DNA of 63,264 nt from a virus. Below the pieces are notes generated by a model that was not told where the DNA came from, did no database searches, and saw only the letters and a list, made by a program, of their open reading frames with translations. The stretch lies in the IMG/VR virus record IMGVR_UViG_3300027763_000002, positions 1 through 63,264 of that record; one strand, 5' to 3'. The position numbers and the translations under genes were made by a program. Positions 55,816 through 60,718 of the stretch are shown piece after piece (within the stretch, counting starts at the first letter, position 1; each line of letters starts with the position of its first letter).

Positions 55816-56215
55816 TAACGTAACAAAAATATCCTAACCGCAGGGTGTGGAATGTTAAAAAAGGTAATGTAAGAATGTAAGAAAAAAGGGCCTAATGTTA
55901 AGAAACAGAAAATGGTTTTCTTACATTAGCAACGCCTTATGGCATAAGGGTTTGAAGGTAGAAAGTAAGGGTAATGTTATATTGTTAAAAGAAATAGAGA
56001 GAGAATGGCGAGTTTGGGGTTTTTGTTTTTTGGGGATGCGGGAGAGAGGTGCACTTGCATAGAAGCGCAGTTTCCTAAAAAGCTCAAAAACCGTTCTTAC
56101 AATATAACATTATAACATTGCTTGATTTCATTGAGGAATTTTCTTTACATTACCCAAACCATTTTCTTACATTCTTACAATACCTACCTACGGTTAGGAT
56201 ATTTTTGTTACGTTA
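55816..56215. repeat. 25-bp perfect inverted repeat with 350-bp spacing
   Basis: 55816-55840 (starts TAACGTAAC, ends CCTAACCG) is the exact reverse complement of 56191-56215 (starts CGGTTAGG, ends GTTACGTTA). The centre of symmetry is near 56016, within a G/T-rich stretch. The short repeated octamers mostly switch direction on either side of it. Confidence 0.9.
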
Positions 56216-56305
56216 TATATGACGTGTTATGTTGACGTTAACGTAACCCTACATTTTCTTACATTACACCTACCTAACTATGGTGAGATTTCTTACATTA
56301 GGCTG

Positions 56306-56323
56306 ATCTCACCGATGTGAGAT
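56306..56323. promoter_or_regulatory. Operator-like palindrome 2 (ATCTCACCGATGTGAGAT)
   Basis: Perfect 7-base arms around CGAT. A half-site (GGTGAGATT) lies 24 bases upstream at 56282. Confidence 0.75.
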
Positions 56324-56343
56324 TTTCTTACATTAACCCCTTC

Positions 56344-56458
56344 GGTGCTATCGTCACTTGGAACTATCCCGAGGGCGATCTCACCGCTGTGAGGTTAGTT
56401 TCTTACATTACCCCTTTGGGCATATCGCCTTAGTGCTATCGTCGCTTGGAACTATCCC
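56344..56458. repeat. 27-bp direct repeat pair, 88 bp apart
   Basis: 56344-56370 and 56432-56458 share GTGCTATCGTC and CTTGGAACTATCCC with two differences. Each is followed by CGCTGTGAGG, so about 50 bases were duplicated. Confidence 0.75.
56378..56395. promoter_or_regulatory. Operator-like palindrome 3 (one mismatch)
   Basis: ATCTCACCGCTGTGAGGT: same as the other palindromes except one arm base. Lies within the first unit of the 88-bp repeat. Confidence 0.65.
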
Positions 56459-56490
56459 TAAGCCTGCCTCCCGCGCTGTGAGGCAGGCAC

Positions 56491-56520
56491 AAAAAAACCC
56501 CCTGCCATTTGGCAGGGGGT
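56491..56520 (-). terminator. Leftward intrinsic terminator
   Basis: ACCCCCTGCC (56497-56506) pairs with GGCAGGGGGT (56511-56520) around ATTT. On the minus strand the hairpin is followed by seven Ts. A second perfect 9-bp hairpin (56462-56488) lies just beyond. It ends the short 57571-56548 transcript before the repeat-rich region. Confidence 0.9.
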
Positions 56521-56547
56521 CAAGGGGTAGGACGCTAGGGGTAAGGC

Positions 56548-56655
56548 CTAGGCTGGAGGCAGGACCACGACCAGAAAAGCCAAGAGCGCGAAAAAGAACG
56601 CTGCGAGCACGGCGAGCTCTGCGAGAGCCCGAAGGATGATTAAGAATCTGCTCAT
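56548..56655 (-). CDS. Small single-span membrane protein, 35 aa
   Basis: ATG 56655 overlaps the upstream stop (ATGA). Sequence MSRFLIILRALAELAVLAAF continues with more hydrophobic residues and ends LPPA, so nearly the whole protein is membrane-spanning. It ends just before the leftward terminator. Tiny phage membrane proteins often alter host functions; role unknown. Confidence 0.6.
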   Translation of the reverse strand: MSRFLIILRALAELAVLAAFFFALLAFLVVVLPPA

Positions 56656-56912
56656 TCGAAACTCCCATCTGACACTAGCTGCCCATCGGGAGCATAGCGT
56701 TTGATCATGGCGTCAACCGGGTAACCTCGCACACCTGCTAGCGACATATACATACAGATTTGCTCGATGCTATATGGGCCCTTGGGAGAACCAAATTTGA
56801 TCATGCGAGCAAAGGTCTTAAACATTTTGGGTTTAGCGAACCAAGTTAGAACGTCGACGCAAGCCTCGCGCACATTATCGGTATCAGGCCTATAGTGTTT
56901 GGTATGTCCCAT
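56652..56912 (-). CDS. Hypothetical protein, 86 aa
   Basis: MGHTKHYRPDTDNVREACVD, helices and KFGSPKGPYSIEQICMYMSL. AAGGAG lies eight bases before ATG 56912. Not recognised; basic and possibly nucleic-acid binding. Confidence 0.65.
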   Translation of the reverse strand: MGHTKHYRPDTDNVREACVDVLTWFAKPKMFKTFARMIKFGSPKGPYSIEQICMYMSLAGVRGYPVDAMIKRYAPDGQLVSDGSFE

Positions 56913-56940
56913 GATAGGGCTCCTTAAAGAGGGAAAAGAT

Positions 56941-56962
56941 GGGCCCCTCTTGCGAGGGGCCC
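56941..56962 (-). terminator. Hairpin with short T run between genes 56969 and 56912
   Basis: GGGCCCCTC and GAGGGGCCC form a perfect 9-bp stem around TTGC. The minus strand continues ATCTTTTCCC, so it may act as a partial terminator or attenuator. Confidence 0.6.
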
Positions 56963-56968
56963 TAGGGT

Positions 56969-57571
56969 TTAACCAAGGGTCGAAAGGTCGACCTTGAAGG
57001 CTGCATGGAGGAGACGTCCAATCGCAGCGTTGACGCTGAGCTCCCCCTCGGTAGGACGCTGTTCTTTCATGCCCGCCTTATAGAGAGCGATCAGAGAGGC
57101 CTTTTGGCGTGTTTCCAAGGCCTTGGCCTCACGTTTCACGCTGTCAGGATTGGCCTTCTTCCAGATGGCCTTGATATCGCTCCAAGGCTTATCCTTGTTC
57201 ACAAGGCCACGCTCATCTGCAGCTTGCCAAACAATCTTGCGAAGCTCTTCGAGCTTGTCCCAAACGGCTCGCTCATTACCCCGAGCGTTCGCAGCAGTGA
57301 GGGTCGGCCAATCGCGCATCCCCGTTTCGTCGGCAATCTTGTGATACATAACCCTTGCGAGGCCTTGCATCTGGCCTTGGCTCTGCACGTACTTATGCAT
57401 GGCCTCATTAGTCGTAAGGCGCGCTAGTGTGGCCTCGATGCTCTTGTCGGCCTTGGCCTTAAGAGCTGCGGCGCGTTTGGCCTGAAGTTTAGCGACATAG
57501 GCCTTGTGTTTGGCCTTGTCGGCGGCGGAGAGCTTAACCGTGCTCTTAACGGTGGGGATGACGTTAGACAT
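56969..57571 (-). CDS. Lys/Ala-rich protein, first gene of the short leftward transcript, 200 aa
   Basis: From ATG 57571 (MSNVIPTVKSTVKLSAADKA). An N-terminal Lys/Ala helix (KLQAKRAAALKAKADKS) gives way to a mixed helical domain with MRDWPTLTAAN and KPWSDIKAIWKKANPDS. Basic overall, so DNA binding is plausible. The usual ribosome site is displaced: AAGGAGAGG lies 20 bases upstream with a small hairpin between. Confidence 0.6.
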   Translation of the reverse strand: MSNVIPTVKSTVKLSAADKAKHKAYVAKLQAKRAAALKAKADKSIEATLARLTTNEAMHKYVQSQGQMQGLARVMYHKIADETGMRDWPTLTAANARGNERAVWDKLEELRKIVWQAADERGLVNKDKPWSDIKAIWKKANPDSVKREAKALETRQKASLIALYKAGMKEQRPTEGELSVNAAIGRLLHAAFKVDLSTLG

Positions 57572-57580
57572 ATTGATATA

Positions 57581-57594
57581 AGGTCCGAAGACCT
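57581..57594 (-). promoter_or_regulatory. UUCG tetraloop hairpin between ribosome site and start of gene 56969
   Basis: On the minus strand AGGTC-TTCG-GACCT forms a stable hairpin that overlaps the end of AAGGAGAGG and lies ten bases before ATG 57571. Folding could bring the ribosome site close to the start, or mask it. Confidence 0.5.
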
Positions 57595-57728
57595 CTCCTT
57601 GTGGCGTTGCATGTGCAAGGCCTTGGTTGCGTCGGCAGCACCTCGCCGCCGACAACCTTTTATCTCATTCCTTATGGTGTATTGCAATAGAGGTAGAAAC
57701 CCAACGATTACAAGGGGTTAGGGTATCA

Positions 57729-57746
57729 ATCTCACCGATGTGAGAT
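57729..57746. promoter_or_regulatory. Operator-like palindrome 4 (ATCTCACCGATGTGAGAT)
   Basis: Identical to palindrome 2, in the divergent region, so the same regulator may link the two control regions. Confidence 0.75.
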
Positions 57747-57832
57747 ATCCACGGGGTAGGCACCCCCCAAAACCCATATCAGGGTGGTCCCCCCTCTCTA
57801 ATATACTATTCCACACAACCGATGACGCACTT

Positions 57833-57861
57833 TTGAAAACCCCCCCGTCACCTTTTCTATT
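57833..57861 (+). promoter_or_regulatory. Weak rightward promoter candidate
   Basis: TTGAAA, 17 bases, TCTATT. The -10 box matches the consensus poorly, so this is a tentative late promoter for the terminase operon. Confidence 0.3.
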
Positions 57862-57872
57862 TTGCTACCCCA

Positions 57873-57945
57873 GGGGGGTATATATTTTTTAGGGAGGCCC
57901 CCACTCCTTTCAGGCTGCGCAGCAGCCGGGGGGTATATATTTTTT
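57873..57945 (+). repeat. Two identical GGGGGGTATATATTTTTT repeats
   Basis: 18-bp copies at 57873-57890 and 57928-57945, 55 bases apart, 85 bases before the small terminase gene. The sharp change from G run to AT run could be a promoter element, a protein site, or a packaging start signal. Confidence 0.8.
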
Positions 57946-58030
57946 CAAGTTGTTTTTCACCTAACTCCTGTTAAAGCAGGGGTACTGTGTCGCTCCGCGA
58001 CCTTACAAACATTCAGGGTAGCCCGACCCC

Positions 58031-58633
58031 ATGCCTACAGTGCGTCTAACGCCAGACAAGACTAAGCCCATGCCCTTTGACCTCACCGAGGAAGTGGCAG
58101 GGACCTTTGAGGATGAGATAGCCGTAGCCGCAGCAACTGCAGAGCTACAGGCAGACCTCGGGGCCCCCATAGAAGTTGCAGAAGAAGACTACGCCGCCGA
58201 GCAGCGCCTGCTCGAGGCGGTAATCAAGAACAAAAGTAAAACCCCCCTTACCCAGATCAACACGGCCTATGCCGCCGCTGCGTTCCTCCGCACCTACGGG
58301 TCCACGATGGCGCTCGATGCTGCCTCTGCGCGGTCGGCCATTACCAATAAGCTGTTAGAGATAGCCAACTGCGGTGAAACCAAGTTCGAGCTCAAGGCGC
58401 TAGAACTCTTAGGCAAGCACTCTGACATTGGTCTGTTCACCGAGCGTAGCGAGATCACCATTAACTACAAGAGCCCCGAAGCTCTCGAGGATGCCATCAA
58501 GGAACGGGTACGCCGCCTACTGCATGCAGACCTCATCGACATTACCCCGCTAGGCAAAGACCTCGACGAGGAGTTCGGTGTGGCTCCGCCAGAGAAGAAA
58601 CCCTCAGAGTATGACGCGGAGCTGGAAGAGTAG
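58031..58633 (+). CDS. terS: Small terminase subunit
   Basis: 200 residues. The C-terminal half has the typical ELKALELLGKHSDIGLFTER block, preceded by a helical region (AAAFLRTYGSTMALDAASAR) and followed by an acidic end. It is directly upstream of terL, and its stop overlaps the terL GTG. It should bind the packaging site in the DNA. Confidence 0.8.
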   Translation: MPTVRLTPDKTKPMPFDLTEEVAGTFEDEIAVAAATAELQADLGAPIEVAEEDYAAEQRLLEAVIKNKSKTPLTQINTAYAAAAFLRTYGSTMALDAASARSAITNKLLEIANCGETKFELKALELLGKHSDIGLFTERSEITINYKSPEALEDAIKERVRRLLHADLIDITPLGKDLDEEFGVAPPEKKPSEYDAELEE

Positions 58634-60219
58634 TGGGACGCCCAAGGATACACCCGGTAAAGACCCCCACCCCTAAACCGGGCTCGCCCCCTGCGAACCC
58701 GTTCGCCAATATCTCCCTTGCGGATATACCTCGCATCCTACCAGCACTGTCTCCTGCCGACCAAGAGCAGCTCCTCGCTCAGCTCGACCACTTAGAAAAA
58801 TTAAAACATAAAAGCCTCGCGCAGCAGCGGTTCATTAAGTTCGTCGAGGCCATGTGGCCGAGCTTCATCGCAGGAAGACACCATGCTAAGATGGCGGATG
58901 CGTTTGAGAGGGTGGCTAGAGGCGATTGTAAACGCCTCATTATCAACATGCCTCCTCGTCATACTAAGTCTGAGTTTGCATCATACCTCCTCCCGGCGTG
59001 GTTCTTGGGTAAGTTCCCCGGTAAGAAGGTTATTCAGACAAGCCATACGGCGGAGCTTGCTGTAGGTTTCGGTCGTAAGGTGCGAAACCTCGTCGACACG
59101 GACAATTACCACAGCGTCTTCCCGGACCTCGTGCTGCAGTCCGACTCCAAGGCTGCTGGTCGATGGAACACGTCCAAGGGCGGCGACTACTTCGCTATCG
59201 GTGTTGGCGGTGCGGTGACAGGTAAGGGTGCTGACCTGCTAATCATTGATGACCCGCACTCTGAGCAAGAGGCTGCGCTAGCCGAGACCAACCCCGACAT
59301 CTACGACAAGACCTACGAGTGGTACACCTCAGGGCCCCGGCAGCGACTGCAGCCCGGTGGGGCTATTGTCATAGTCATGACGAGGTGGAGCAAGCGTGAT
59401 CTTACAGCGCAGGTCCTGAAGGCCGCAGCCCAACGTGGCGGTGATGAGTGGGAGGTCATTGAGTTCCCGGCACTGCTGCCATCTGGCAACCCCCTGTGGC
59501 CTGAGTTCTGGCCGCTAGAAGAGCTGAGCGTCCTTAAGGAAGAGCTGCCCAATTCGAAGTGGATGGCGCAGTACCAGCAGAACCCGACGTCCGATACGAG
59601 CGCCATAGTCAAACGCGAGTGGTGGAAGATGTGGGAGCCTGAGCGGCCACCCGAGTGCGAGTTCGTGCTTATGGCGTGGGACACGGCCTTCGAGAAGACG
59701 CAGCGAGCTGACTACTCAGCCCTGACCACGTGGGGGGTGTTCTATCACCCGGACGACAATGGGATCGAGCAGGCCAACATCATCCTGCTCAATGCGTTCA
59801 GGGAGCGGATGGAGTTCCCACGGCTTAAGCAGGAGGCCATCGACCAGTACAAGGAGTGGCAGCCTGATAGCGTGATCATCGAGAAGAAGGCGTCTGGTGC
59901 GCCGCTGATCTATGAGATGAGGGCCATGGGCATCCCCGTGCAGGAGTTCACCCCTAGCCGGGGTAACGACAAGATCAGCCGCCTCAACGCCGTCTCCGAC
60001 CTCTTCGCGAGCGGCAGGGTGTGGGCCCCCAATACTCATTGGGCGGAGGAAGTCATTGATGAGGTGGCATCCTTCCCGTCCGGCGACCACGACGACTACG
60101 TTGACTCTACTTCGCTAGCCCTTATGCGTTTCCGAAAAGGAGGCTATATAGGCACTGCGTTGGATGAGGTCGATGATGTCCGAGAGTTCAGAAGCAACCG
60201 AAACAGGGGGTACTACTGA
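58633..60219 (+). CDS. terL: Large terminase subunit
   Basis: 528 residues from GTG 58633. Walker A-like PPRHTKS (107-113), Walker B LLIIDDPHS (D206, D207) and the nuclease-domain acidic residue in MAWDTAFEK near 345 followed by DSVIIEKKASG and DDYVDS. ATPase plus nuclease drives DNA into the head with the P22-type portal. A long N-terminal extension (1-60) is Pro-rich and helical. Confidence 0.95.
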   Translation: MGRPRIHPVKTPTPKPGSPPANPFANISLADIPRILPALSPADQEQLLAQLDHLEKLKHKSLAQQRFIKFVEAMWPSFIAGRHHAKMADAFERVARGDCKRLIINMPPRHTKSEFASYLLPAWFLGKFPGKKVIQTSHTAELAVGFGRKVRNLVDTDNYHSVFPDLVLQSDSKAAGRWNTSKGGDYFAIGVGGAVTGKGADLLIIDDPHSEQEAALAETNPDIYDKTYEWYTSGPRQRLQPGGAIVIVMTRWSKRDLTAQVLKAAAQRGGDEWEVIEFPALLPSGNPLWPEFWPLEELSVLKEELPNSKWMAQYQQNPTSDTSAIVKREWWKMWEPERPPECEFVLMAWDTAFEKTQRADYSALTTWGVFYHPDDNGIEQANIILLNAFRERMEFPRLKQEAIDQYKEWQPDSVIIEKKASGAPLIYEMRAMGIPVQEFTPSRGNDKISRLNAVSDLFASGRVWAPNTHWAEEVIDEVASFPSGDHDDYVDSTSLALMRFRKGGYIGTALDEVDDVREFRSNRNRGYY

Positions 60220-60718
60220 CCTACCCCCTACCCGTAAGGCTGCTATGGCGGCTAACTCTCGCAGATATTTCACAGGTAAACCGTGTCTTCATGGGCACAT
60301 CGCATACCGCTACACAACGACTGGCTACTGTTCTCAATGTGGGCACGCAAGACTTGCAAATGGGGCGCACAAAGCAAGATGGAAGGCCGCTAACCCTAAG
60401 AGGTCATGGGCAATATCGTCGGTGGGTTCCGCTAAGGCTCGGGCCGCGAGGAAAGGCTTAGAGTTCTCGCTTACCTATAGGGGGGTGCTAGGGATAACCC
60501 CCGATATATGCCCGGTGTTCTACACACCCTTTAGGTTTACAGGGAATAAGAAGATGGGAAGCGAGAGTGCATCGCTGGATAGGCTAGACCCTTCTGTAGG
60601 GTATGTAATGAGTAACGTAGTAGTGATATCTTTGAAGGCTAATATGATTAAAAATGCCTACGGGGCACAGGATATCGCTCGGGTAGCCGAGTGGTTAAAG
60701 GAACAGGGATATAATTGA
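60164..60718 (+). CDS. Free-standing HNH endonuclease between terL and portal
   Basis: 184 residues from ATG 60164; a start at ATG 60245 (MAANSRRYFTG) would avoid the terL overlap and keep the whole conserved part. C-x-x-H and C-x-x-C (KPCLHGH, YCSQCG) form a zinc site, followed by the HNH-type SLDRLDPSVGY and SNVVVISLKANMIKNA. Similar stand-alone HNH genes act as homing endonucleases or packaging helpers. Its stop overlaps the portal ATG (TGATG). Confidence 0.8.
   Translation: MRSMMSESSEATETGGTTDLPPTRKAAMAANSRRYFTGKPCLHGHIAYRYTTTGYCSQCGHARLANGAHKARWKAANPKRSWAISSVGSAKARAARKGLEFSLTYRGVLGITPDICPVFYTPFRFTGNKKMGSESASLDRLDPSVGYVMSNVVVISLKANMIKNAYGAQDIARVAEWLKEQGYN

Larger units (their letters stand above)
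55585..56490. other. Non-coding, repeat-rich AT-rich region; candidate origin or early control region
   Basis: About 900 bases with no credible gene. It holds exact AATGTAAG at 55702, 55719, 55789, 55866 and 55874 and exact CTTACATT at 55623, 55920, 56166, 56258, 56292, 56327 and 56402, many near-copies such as AATGTTA, a long inverted repeat, and two TCTCAC palindromes. Such dense iterated words are typical of origins or multi-operator control regions. No standard DnaA box was seen. Confidence 0.65.
57572..58030. other. Divergent control region between early and late halves
   Basis: 459 bases without a gene. It contains the UUCG hairpin, a TCTCAC palindrome (57729-57746), a weak rightward promoter candidate (57833-57861), two identical 18-bp G6-TATATAT-T repeats, and a small hairpin (GTCGC TCC GCGAC) near 57990. 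It should hold the promoter for the terminase/late operon. Confidence 0.6.

Noticed and set aside
57790-57812. Promoter at CTAATATACTATTCC in the divergent region
   Set aside because: A -10-like TATACT is present but no -35 box at a usable distance was found on either strand.
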